DNA of 13,501 nt. It comes from Spirochaetia bacterium (GTDB lineage Bacteria > Spirochaetota > Spirochaetia > Treponematales > Rectinemataceae). The notes under the pieces were generated by a model that ran no database searches, was not told the origin of the DNA, and saw nothing but the letters and a program-made list of their open reading frames with translations. Shown here in pieces: positions 1 to 6,078 of this stretch (the first letter of the stretch is position 1; each line of letters opens with the position of its first letter). The position numbers and the translations under genes were made by a program. The stretch spans positions 1 to 13,501 of the forward strand of contig JAJTBL010000018.1 of NCBI GenBank assembly GCA_021286925.1, read 5' to 3'.

Positions 1-281
1 TTGCCTGAAATACAGATATCGCGGACAGGAATTGAAGCAAAGCGCCCGCATGCCTGGTTTTGGAAAAATTCGATTAAATCCGCCTCAAGCCGCTCAAGCG
101 AGAAGGAGGTGTCATTCCGAAAAGGAAGGACTTCGCAGTAGGGGCAGTTAAAATTGCAGGTTTTTATTGTGGGAAAAAGATTTATTCCGACGGACAGACC
201 CTTCGAGCGGCGTGAAAACACGGGGTAGACAAGATCCGCGCCGGATTCGCCCCGCGGATGATTTTTCTGAAGTGACTGCAT
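1..281 (-). CDS. Radical SAM protein, N-terminal part (cut by left edge)
   Basis: Translation of the minus strand from the ATG at 281 gives 93 residues that stay open to the window edge. It has a CX3CX2C iron-sulfur motif (CNFNCPYC, Cys42, Cys46, Cys49), preceded by SRRSKGLSVGINLFP and ending in DICISG where the window stops. The order SRR, GxNLFP, CxxxCxYC, then ISG resembles the COG0731-type radical-SAM group (wyosine-synthetase-like, often unassigned); that placement is from memory of the family. Such enzymes use a [4Fe-4S] cluster to cleave S-adenosylmethionine; the substrate here is unknown. The ATG at 281 is preferred because a TATACT box lies just upstream. An in-frame ATG at 362 would add 27 residues that look non-conserved. 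The gene diverges from the his operon and may share its control region. Family confidence is high, function is open. Confidence 0.82.
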   Translation of the reverse strand, partial: MQSLQKNHPRGESGADLVYPVFSRRSKGLSVGINLFPTIKTCNFNCPYCEVLPFRNDTSFSLERLEADLIEFFQNQACGRFASIPVRDICISG

Positions 282-293
282 ATTCTGCGCTGA

Positions 294-299
294 AGTATA
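294..299 (-). promoter_or_regulatory. Possible -10 box for the radical-SAM gene
   Basis: TATACT reads on the minus strand from 299 to 294, 12 nt before the ATG at 281. No good -35 hexamer is visible at 16-18 bp, so this rests on one hexamer. It would give a 5' leader of only about 6 nt. Confidence 0.35.
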
Positions 300-340
300 G
301 CTTTCCTGAAAACTTTTGTGTATCCGTGGCTGAATGCATA

Positions 341-370
341 TTGACAGTGCATAAATATTCATGCTAGAAA
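341..370 (+). promoter_or_regulatory. Probable promoter of the his operon
   Basis: A perfect -35 hexamer TTGACA (341-346) is followed after 18 bp by TAGAAA (365-370, 4 of 6 matches to TATAAT), preceded by an extended -10 element TGC (362-364). The predicted transcription start falls at about 376-378, on the ATG of the leader peptide. Short inverted arms ATGCA (334-338) and TGCAT (348-352) flank the -35 box and could be a weak operator or chance. A second, weaker pair (TTGTGT at 315 with CATATT at 337) would start transcription near 349. Confidence 0.6.
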
Positions 371-376
371 TGCGCC

Positions 377-457
377 ATGCAGTCACCGATGTATTTCAGC
401 AATACTTCTCTTCATCATCACGGCCATCATCTCAGCGATAGCCGTGTGCGGACGTGA
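377..457 (+). CDS. hisL: his operon leader peptide
   Basis: A 26-codon ORF, MQSPMYFSNTSLHHHGHHLS followed by DSRVRT. Codons 13-18 read His-His-His-Gly-His-His, so five of six are histidine. It lies between the promoter and an intrinsic terminator and directly ahead of hisG, which is the position and composition expected of a histidine attenuation leader. The His codons span 413-430 and the stop is at 455-457. The peptide itself probably has no function beyond sensing charged tRNA-His through ribosome speed. There is no Shine-Dalgarno site before the ATG, and the predicted transcription start coincides with it, so translation may be leaderless. An in-frame ATG at 389 is an alternative start and also lacks a Shine-Dalgarno site. 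Confidence 0.87.
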   Translation: MQSPMYFSNTSLHHHGHHLSDSRVRT

Positions 458-520
458 CTGGATCCAGATAGGACAGAGAACACACAAAGCGCCGGCTATC
501 TGAAAGCCGGCGCTTTTTTT
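421..520 (+). promoter_or_regulatory. Histidine transcription attenuator (ribosome-mediated)
   Basis: Segment 1 is CGGCCATC (421-428), segment 2 GATAGCCG (437-444) and segment 3 CGGCTATC (493-500). Segment 2 pairs perfectly (8 bp) with segment 3, and with one mismatch to segment 1 across an 8-nt loop. TGTG (445-448) can add pairing to CACA (483-486). Segment 3 overlaps the left arm of the terminator. When His-tRNA is scarce, a ribosome stalled at the His codons (413-430) covers segment 1, so 2:3 forms and blocks termination. When His is ample, the ribosome reaches the stop at 455 and covers segment 2, so the terminator forms. Without translation, 1:2 forms and the terminator also forms. The segments are read directly; the switching model is inferred from the enterobacterial his and trp paradigm. 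Confidence 0.85.
486..520 (+). terminator. Attenuator terminator hairpin
   Basis: AAAGCGCCGGCT (486-497) pairs perfectly with AGCCGGCGCTTT (505-516) around a 7-nt loop, a 12-bp stem of which 10 bp are GC-rich core. A run of seven T follows (514-520). It ends 71 nt before hisG and is the termination arm of the his attenuator. Confidence 0.93.
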
Positions 521-591
521 AGGCCAGCGCACCAAGCGGTCTGCCTATACCAGCGTCGGAATTAAAAAGATGCCAGGCAAAGGAGATCGCA

Positions 592-1524
592 ATGGATAAA
601 ACAGAAACTATTCTTCAGATCGGACTGCCAAAAGGCAGAATGCAGGATCAGACCATCAAACTGCTGAATGACGCGGGACTTCCCGTTGTCGCCGACGAGC
701 GCGAATACCGGCCCAAAGTCGGCAACGGCAACAACCCCCTCTCGCTCGGAAACCGAATCAAATACGAAGCCAAATTGCTCAAGCCGCAGAATATTGTGGA
801 AATGCTCGCGTCAGGAAGCCGCGATATCGGGTTTGCCGGGGCGGACTGGATCAAAGAGCTCAAGGCTGATGTTGTCGAACTGCTGGATACCGGCATGGAT
901 CCAGTGCGGCTGGTGGTTGCGGTTCCGCAGTATCTGGCAGATCGAATCGGGGACATCAAGAATCCGAAAATGTCCTGGGAAGAGGCTTGCGGCAGACGGC
1001 CAATCCTGGCTTCGGAATACGAATCCATTTCAAGAACCTGGATAGCGGACAATATTCCGGACGCTGAATTTATCCGAAGCTACGGCGCGACGGAAGTATT
1101 TCCCCCGGAAGATGCAGACCTCATCATCGACAACTGCGCGAGCGGGCGGACCCTTCGCGCCAACAATCTGGTAATTATCGATACTATAATGACAAGTTCC
1201 ACAAGGCTCTATGCTTCAAAATCTGCGTGGGGCAATCCGGAAAAACGAAGCGCCGCCGAATCGCTGGTGCTCATCCTGAAGTCGGTGCTGGAAGCGAGAA
1301 AGCGTGTCATGCTGGAAGTGAACGTGAGCGCTGAAAATCTGGAGGAACTGGTGAAAATCCTGCCTTGCCTGAGGTCGCCTACCCTTTCTCCGCTGGAAGG
1401 CGGCAAGGATTTTGCGGTCCGGGTGGCGGCACCGCGGAGCATCCTCGCTGATTTGATACCGGAGATCAAGCGCCGGGGCGGCACGGACATTGTCGTGACC
1501 GAGCTCTGCCAGCTGGTGCCCTGA
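592..1524 (+). CDS. hisG: ATP phosphoribosyltransferase, long form
   Basis: Catalyses the first step of histidine synthesis, ATP plus PRPP to phosphoribosyl-ATP, in the cytosol. The 310-residue length matches the long HisG form. It opens with GLPKGR (11-16), has GFAGADWI (80-87), and carries the PRPP-binding loop DNCASGRTLRANNL (180-193). Residues about 235-308 form the C-terminal ACT-like regulatory domain (MLEVNV, then LRSPTLSPL). The long form is normally feedback-inhibited by histidine and does not need HisZ, and no hisZ is seen here. A clear AGGAG at 581-585, 6 nt before the ATG, fixes the start. It is the first enzyme gene after the attenuator, so flux and transcription are both set here. 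Confidence 0.96.
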   Translation: MDKTETILQIGLPKGRMQDQTIKLLNDAGLPVVADEREYRPKVGNGNNPLSLGNRIKYEAKLLKPQNIVEMLASGSRDIGFAGADWIKELKADVVELLDTGMDPVRLVVAVPQYLADRIGDIKNPKMSWEEACGRRPILASEYESISRTWIADNIPDAEFIRSYGATEVFPPEDADLIIDNCASGRTLRANNLVIIDTIMTSSTRLYASKSAWGNPEKRSAAESLVLILKSVLEARKRVMLEVNVSAENLEELVKILPCLRSPTLSPLEGGKDFAVRVAAPRSILADLIPEIKRRGGTDIVVTELCQLVP

Positions 1525-1535
1525 GGAGCGGAAAA

Positions 1536-2567
1536 ATGGAACAGAAACCTGGCAGATTCCTCAAGCTGGATGCGAACGAAGGGCGCTGTGTGCTCACCGA
1601 AACCGAACTGGCTTCCCTGCTTCAGCCGGAGGTGGCTCAGCGCTATCCTGACGCCCGGCCCCTGGAAAAACGCCTTGCCAGCTGGCTTGGCCTGCGTGCG
1701 GGACAGGTTATCGCGACCGCCGGGGCGGACGACGCGATTGACCGGATTTTCAGAGCTTATGGCGGTCCCGGCAAAACAATCATAACAACAACACCCGGCT
1801 TTGTCGAATTCCTGGATACTTGTCTCAGGACAAAATCGACCTTCAAATCCGTTTACCGGGAGCCCGGGGAAGCCTTCCCCCTGGAAGCTTTTCTGGCAGC
1901 GCTGAACCGCGAAAAGCCAGCGATCGCCATTCTGGCTTCGCCTGACAATCCTGCAGGCACGCTGATCGATGAACAGGCGGTGTTCGCCATCGCTGAAACC
2001 TGCAAAAAAACGGGCACCCTGTTCGTTTTCGATATCACCTACATCGATTTTGCTGAGGATTATCCCCTGCTTGAAACGTCGCTTGCAAACCTGCCCTGGA
2101 TTGTGCTGACCGGCAGTTTTTCAAAATCGAGGGGGCTGGCGGGCTTCAGGGCCGGATGGGCGGCCTGTTCGTCAGAAAACACAGCCATAATCGACACATT
2201 GCGGGACTTCGGTCCGCCGTATTCATTGTCTTCACCGGCCATACAAGCCGCCCTGATGGCGATTGAGGCGGGGGATCGGTTCCAGGCCTTTGTCGAGCGC
2301 GTCCGCACCGAACGCCGGATTCTGACAGCGGCCATGGCACAGCTTGGTGCAAAAACCTGGCAAAGTCAGGCAAACTTTGTTACCGTGAGTATTGAGAACT
2401 CGAAGGAATTCGCTGAACGGCTTTTCCAGGAAGGCATCCGCGTCCGAACCTGGCCGGCAAGCCCTGAAAGCAGGAAACTGGTTCGGATTACCTGCCCTGG
2501 GAATGCGGACGAATTCGAATACCTGCTTTCAGCCATCGAGGCTGCGCAGGCAGGAGGAAAATCATGA
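1536..2567 (+). CDS. hisC: Histidinol-phosphate aminotransferase
   Basis: A 343-residue fold-type I PLP aminotransferase that converts imidazole-acetol phosphate to histidinol phosphate with glutamate as amino donor. Visible signatures are LDANE (11-15), SPDNPAG (135-141, the NPNNPTG-type loop with Asn138), FDITY (165-169, Asp166 for the PLP ring nitrogen), GSFSKSRGLAGFRAGW (193-208) with Schiff-base Lys197 and Arg206, and VRIT with Arg317 for the substrate carboxylate. The sequence alone would allow a related aminotransferase such as CobD-like. The place between hisG and hisB makes HisC the clear choice. GAGGAG at 1523-1528 overlaps the hisG stop and lies 7 nt before the ATG. The 3' end overlaps hisB by 4 nt (ATGA). 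Confidence 0.93.
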   Translation: MEQKPGRFLKLDANEGRCVLTETELASLLQPEVAQRYPDARPLEKRLASWLGLRAGQVIATAGADDAIDRIFRAYGGPGKTIITTTPGFVEFLDTCLRTKSTFKSVYREPGEAFPLEAFLAALNREKPAIAILASPDNPAGTLIDEQAVFAIAETCKKTGTLFVFDITYIDFAEDYPLLETSLANLPWIVLTGSFSKSRGLAGFRAGWAACSSENTAIIDTLRDFGPPYSLSSPAIQAALMAIEAGDRFQAFVERVRTERRILTAAMAQLGAKTWQSQANFVTVSIENSKEFAERLFQEGIRVRTWPASPESRKLVRITCPGNADEFEYLLSAIEAAQAGGKS

Positions 2568-3283
2568 GCGAAGGCGGAAAGAGCGCTGAAAACCCGGTCT
2601 GGGTCCGCGCAAAACGGGAAAGCAAGGAAACGAACATCGAGCTCGAACTGGCGCTGGAACCAGGCGATATCGAAATCGATTCAGGGATCGGCTTTTTCGA
2701 TCACATGCTGAAAGCGCTCGCCTATCATGCAGGCTGGGCATTGAAACTGCGCTGCAGGGGCGATCTTGAGGTGGACGACCATCACGCAATTGAGGACTGC
2801 GGCATTGTGCTGGGAGGCGCGTTCCGGCAGGCGCTTCAGGGAATGCCGGCAATCCAGCGTTTCGGTTCGGCTTTTGCTCCGCTCGATGAAGCGCTCGCCC
2901 GGGCAGTGGTGGACATTTCGGCCAGGCCGTGGGCTTCCGTCGATTTAGGGCTTGTTCGCGAAAAAATCGGCGACGCGGCAAGCGAAAATCTCAGGCATTT
3001 CCTCGAGACTTTTGCAAGCAATGCGCGGATTACTCTCCATGTCGATGTTTTAAAAGGGTCGAATGATCACCACCGGGCGGAAGCTGCGTTCAAAGCGCTC
3101 GCGCTGGCGCTCAAAATGGCGCTGCAGCCCCGGTTTCAGCCTTTGCTGCAACTGCAGCAACAGCTGCAGCAACAGCTGCTGCCGGGGCAGGCTTCTGCGG
3201 CGGCCAATGCCCCCAGCACCAAAGGTTCGCCGATTCTTGTCATCGAGACTGTGGGCGGACCGGCTGGGCCGCAAGGAGCCTGA
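2564..3283 (+). CDS. hisB: Imidazoleglycerol-phosphate dehydratase with a Gln/Leu-rich insertion
   Basis: Dehydrates imidazoleglycerol phosphate to imidazole-acetol phosphate; the family uses manganese and assembles as a 24-mer. The metal motifs are intact: FDHML (45-49), DDHHAIED (71-78), PLDEALARAVVD (106-117) and NDHHRAEAAFKA (168-179). There is no N-terminal HAD phosphatase domain, so this is the monofunctional form. The family is usually about 195-200 residues, but this protein has 239. After ALKMAL (182-187), about 30 extra residues rich in Gln and Leu are inserted before the conserved APSTKG (216-221), and a tail of about 18 residues (SPILVIETVGGPAGPQGA) follows. The frame is open and the closing motif is kept, so the gene looks functional. 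AGGAGG at 2552-2557 lies 6 nt before the ATG. Confidence 0.95.
   Translation: MSEGGKSAENPVWVRAKRESKETNIELELALEPGDIEIDSGIGFFDHMLKALAYHAGWALKLRCRGDLEVDDHHAIEDCGIVLGGAFRQALQGMPAIQRFGSAFAPLDEALARAVVDISARPWASVDLGLVREKIGDAASENLRHFLETFASNARITLHVDVLKGSNDHHRAEAAFKALALALKMALQPRFQPLLQLQQQLQQQLLPGQASAAANAPSTKGSPILVIETVGGPAGPQGA
3146..3181 (+). repeat. Short tandem repeat inside hisB
   Basis: Two perfect back-to-back copies of CTGCAGCAACAG (3152-3163 and 3164-3175), flanked by partial units CTGCAA (3146-3151) and CTGCTG (3176-3181). They encode LQ-LQQQ-LQQQ-LL. The unit is a multiple of three, so a copy change by slippage keeps the frame and only alters the linker length. Confidence 0.85.
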
Positions 3284-3284
3284 A

Positions 3285-3983
3285 ATGGAAGCAAGAACAA
3301 AAACACTCGCGATAGCCGCGACGGGAACGGCAAACCTGGCTTCCGTCCTGGCCCTGTGCGCGCGAACTGGCGTCGAGGCCTTGATCACCACTGATCCTGC
3401 TGTTGTCGCCGAGGCCGAATATGCGCCTTTGCCCGGCGTCGGGGCATTCGGTCCTGCGATGGCCAATTTGCGCACTTGCGGGATGGATATGGCGCTCAAA
3501 GCCCGCTGGCTGCAAGGAAAGCCGCTGATGGGGATCTGCCTCGGCATGCAGATGATGTGCCAGGAAAGCGAAGAAGCGCCGGGAGTGCCCGGGCTCGGCT
3601 TCATTCCTTTGAGGGTTCAAAAGTTCAGAGGCAGTCTGCCGCTGCCCCAGCTGGGCTGGAATTCGATTGTGCCGGGAAATGGCTCGATTCTTGAATCAGG
3701 CTGGGCGTATTTTGCCAATTCTTTCAGGGTCGCAGAAATGCCGGCAACAGCGCAGGCGGAATTTTCAGCGGCAAAGCCAGGGAGATTTGTCGGATCGCAG
3801 GCTCAGTATGGCGAAACCTTTGCCGCAAGCATCGAGTTTTTCCCTGAAGGCTCGGCGCTGCCGACGCTCCTCCTCTGTCAGTTTCATCCTGAGCTGTCCG
3901 GGAACTGGGGCGAGGCGCTGTTCAGGCGCTGGATGGGGCTTGGCCTGAGTTCGGCGCAGCAGCGCCAGGAGAAAGCACGATGA
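3285..3983 (+). CDS. hisH: Imidazole glycerol phosphate synthase, glutaminase subunit
   Basis: A class I glutamine amidotransferase of 232 residues that makes ammonia from glutamine and passes it to HisF. The catalytic triad is present: Cys85 in MGICLGMQMM (82-91), and His201 and Glu203 in QFHPE (199-203). The oxyanion strand PGVGAF is at 50-55. Several usually conserved positions differ. The N-terminal DYGxGN pattern reads ATGTAN, PHxGWN reads PQLGWN, the FVHSY region reads FANSF, and HPEKS reads HPELS. The family call is secure from the triad and context. The start at 3285 is 1 nt after the hisB stop, with AAGGAG at 3273-3278, so an upstream extension of the frame into hisB is rejected. It overlaps hisF by 4 nt. 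Confidence 0.92.
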   Translation: MEARTKTLAIAATGTANLASVLALCARTGVEALITTDPAVVAEAEYAPLPGVGAFGPAMANLRTCGMDMALKARWLQGKPLMGICLGMQMMCQESEEAPGVPGLGFIPLRVQKFRGSLPLPQLGWNSIVPGNGSILESGWAYFANSFRVAEMPATAQAEFSAAKPGRFVGSQAQYGETFAASIEFFPEGSALPTLLLCQFHPELSGNWGEALFRRWMGLGLSSAQQRQEKAR

Positions 3984-4768
3984 GCGGACTTGCAAAAAGA
4001 ATCATTCCCTGCCTTGATATTCTCGGCGGCCGGGTGGTCAAGGGCGTCAATTTCAAGAACCTGGTCGATTCAGGCGATCCAGCCGAGCTAGCGCGGCGAT
4101 ACGAAGCGGAAGGCGCCGACGAGATCGCCCTCCTCGATATCAGCGCGACCCTTGAAGACCGGAAAACTGCGCTCGAGACAGTCCGCCGGGTGCGGCTGGC
4201 GGTTTCCATCCCTCTGTCGGTCGGCGGCGGCATCAGGACGGTCGACGACGGCGAACGGCTCTTGAACGCAGGCGCGGATCGCGTATCGGTTAATTCTGCG
4301 GCAGTGCGGAACCCTGAAATTCTTTCACTGCTGGCTGAGCGTTTTGGCGTCCAATGCGTTATCGCCGCCATCGACGCGAAATCCGTCACGGCACCGCAGA
4401 TTGCCGACGGAAAAGGCGGCCGCGTCTGGGAAGTCATGATCGACGCAGGGAAAACGGCGACAGGGCTGGACGCGGTGGCCTGGGCTTCAGCCTGCGCGAA
4501 CCGTGGTGCAGGAGAAATCCTGCTGACCTCGATAGACCGAGACGGGACGGGGACCGGGTATGACTGTGCACTGCTGGAAGCGGTTGCCAAGGCCGCCGGC
4601 ATCCCGGTGATCGCTTCCGGCGGAGCCAGCCGGCCTGAGCATTTTCTGGAAGGACTCATCGCCGGAGCACAGGCTGTGCTCGCCGCGGGCGTTTTCCATC
4701 GACATGAACGGACAATAGAAGAAATCAAAGGGTATTTGAAAAAGAACGGCATGGAGGTTCGATTATGA
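3980..4768 (+). CDS. hisF: Imidazole glycerol phosphate synthase, cyclase subunit
   Basis: A (beta/alpha)8-barrel of 262 residues that uses ammonia from HisH to convert PRFAR to imidazoleglycerol phosphate and AICAR. It begins LAKRIIPCLDILGGRVVKG, with catalytic Asp13 (Asp11 in the usual numbering). Asp132 in AIDAK matches the second catalytic aspartate (Asp130). The phosphate-binding loops VGGGIRT (81-87) and IASGGAS (211-217) and the TSIDRDGTGTGYD strand (183-195) are all typical. Length is normal. It starts inside the hisH stop (ATGA overlap), with AGGAG at 3967-3971, and its TGA overlaps the next ATG. Such tight coupling suits two subunits made in equal amounts. Its order before hisA is the reverse of the enterobacterial order. 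Confidence 0.97.
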   Translation: MSGLAKRIIPCLDILGGRVVKGVNFKNLVDSGDPAELARRYEAEGADEIALLDISATLEDRKTALETVRRVRLAVSIPLSVGGGIRTVDDGERLLNAGADRVSVNSAAVRNPEILSLLAERFGVQCVIAAIDAKSVTAPQIADGKGGRVWEVMIDAGKTATGLDAVAWASACANRGAGEILLTSIDRDGTGTGYDCALLEAVAKAAGIPVIASGGASRPEHFLEGLIAGAQAVLAAGVFHRHERTIEEIKGYLKKNGMEVRL

Positions 4769-6078
4769 TCATACCGAGCATCGATATTCAAAACGGGCAA
4801 GCGGTTCAGCTCAGAGGCGGACGGCACCCGGTTCTCGTGGTGGGGGATCCTGAAAAACTGGCCGAAAAATTGTCCAGACTGGGCGATATCGCGATTGTCG
4901 ATCTGGACGCAGCGCTGGGCAAAGGTTCCAATAAAGATCTGATTCTGAAACTGGTCAAAAAGTATCCGTGCAGGGTGGGCGGCGGAATCAGAAGCCGCGA
5001 ACTCGCCCTTGAATATCTGGACGCAGGGGCCCGTCAGATCGTGATCGGGACGAGGGCAACGCGGGATTTTCTGGAGGCGCTTCCGCGGGAACGTTTGATC
5101 GCCGCGCTGGACATGGACAAGGGCACCATCATGGTGGAAGGCTGGACTAAGGCTACCAGCCAATCTATCAAGGAGCGAATAACCGAACTGGAACCGCTTG
5201 TCGGCGGCTTTCTCATCACTACTATCGAGCGGGAAGGCGAACTGGCCGGCCTCGATATGGATCTGGCGCGGGACCTGATTGCCGTTGCAAAAGGCGCACG
5301 AATCACCTTTGCCGGCGGAGCCATGGGCGGTGAAAAAGGCGTTCAGCAGATTGCGGAGCTTGACCGCCTGGGAGCCGATGTTCAGGTCGGCACCGCGCTG
5401 GCAACCGGCGCGCTGAAACTCTCCGAAGCCTTTGCCGCTCCGCTGGTCTCTGACAGACCTGACGGCTTATGGCCGACCGCGGTCTGCGACGAAGGCGGAA
5501 GATTTCTCGGCCTGGTGTATTCGGACCTGGAAAGCCTGGAACTGGCCTTCAGCACCGGCAAGGGCACCTATAAATCCAGATCCCGGGGCCTGTGGATAAA
5601 AGGGGAAACATCCGGCAATACCCAGCGGCTTATCCGTGCGGATTTGAACTGCGAACGCGACAGCATTCGCTTTACAGTCGCCCAGGAAGGCCGGGGATTC
5701 TGCCATCTGCAGCGAAGAAACTGTTTTGATGACGGGTTTGGCATTGAAAAGCTCTCCCGGACCATAGCGGACAGATTCAAGCAGGCACCTGAAGGCTCCT
5801 ATACCCGAAGGCTTTTTTCAGACCGGGGTCTGCTGGCCGCCAAATTGCGGGAAGAAGCCGATGAGCTTGCAAAAGCCGACGGAGCAAAAGACACTGCGTT
5901 TGAAGCGGCAGATGTCATCTATTTTGCGCTCGTCAAGGCAACCCGGGAAGGAGCGAGCCTGTACGATATCGAGCAAGAGCTCGAGCGCCGTTCGTTCAAA
6001 GTTCAGCGGCGTCCCGGCAATTCCAAGCCGGGCTACGATTCCAGTGACGGAGGCGCTTCATGGACCAGTATCCATTGA
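4765..6078 (+). CDS. hisAIE: Trifunctional HisA-HisI-HisE fusion
   Basis: One 437-residue ORF carries three enzymes in order. Residues 1 to about 225 are the HisA barrel (ProFAR isomerase): IPSID with Asp7, VGGGIRS (71-77), ALDMDKG with Asp116, FAGGAMG (182-188). Residues about 226-321 are HisI (phosphoribosyl-AMP cyclohydrolase): YKSRSRGLWIKGETSGNTQR (269-288) and the zinc cysteines Cys296, Cys313, Cys320. Residues about 328-416 are HisE (phosphoribosyl-ATP pyrophosphohydrolase): PEGSYTRRLF (342-351), REEADEL (362-368) and FEAADVIYF (379-387). Together they catalyse steps 2, 3 and 4, PR-ATP to PRFAR. HisI-HisE fusions are common, but HisA joined in front is unusual to my knowledge. The HisI motif usually reading DCDxD is NCERD (295-299). 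GGAGGT at 4753-4758 precedes the start, and no start or stop signal breaks the domain joins. Confidence 0.95.
   Translation: MIIPSIDIQNGQAVQLRGGRHPVLVVGDPEKLAEKLSRLGDIAIVDLDAALGKGSNKDLILKLVKKYPCRVGGGIRSRELALEYLDAGARQIVIGTRATRDFLEALPRERLIAALDMDKGTIMVEGWTKATSQSIKERITELEPLVGGFLITTIEREGELAGLDMDLARDLIAVAKGARITFAGGAMGGEKGVQQIAELDRLGADVQVGTALATGALKLSEAFAAPLVSDRPDGLWPTAVCDEGGRFLGLVYSDLESLELAFSTGKGTYKSRSRGLWIKGETSGNTQRLIRADLNCERDSIRFTVAQEGRGFCHLQRRNCFDDGFGIEKLSRTIADRFKQAPEGSYTRRLFSDRGLLAAKLREEADELAKADGAKDTAFEAADVIYFALVKATREGASLYDIEQELERRSFKVQRRPGNSKPGYDSSDGGASWTSIH

Noticed and set aside
148..339. A 63-codon minus-strand frame upstream of the radical-SAM motif
   Set aside because: It is in a different frame from the CX3CX2C protein and overlaps it. 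The radical-SAM frame has clear family sequence and this one has none.
279..362. ATG at 362 as start of the radical-SAM gene
   Set aside because: It is in frame, but the 27 added residues look non-conserved and would overlap the his promoter. A TATACT box lies between it and the ATG at 281.
458..467. Palindrome CTGGATCCAG in the attenuator
   Set aside because: It can form only a 3-bp hairpin and has no role in the switching stems. It is probably chance, so it was not listed as an operator.
3063..3284. Upstream extension of the hisH frame into hisB
   Set aside because: The extension is Arg/Ser-rich, overlaps conserved HisB codons, and the ATG at 3285 has a good Shine-Dalgarno site and the normal family N-terminus.
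3922..5163. A 413-codon open frame on the minus strand
   Set aside because: It lies antisense to hisF and hisA, both with all family motifs and Shine-Dalgarno sites. Its product is Ser/Arg/Pro-rich with no recognisable motif, as expected for a shadow frame.
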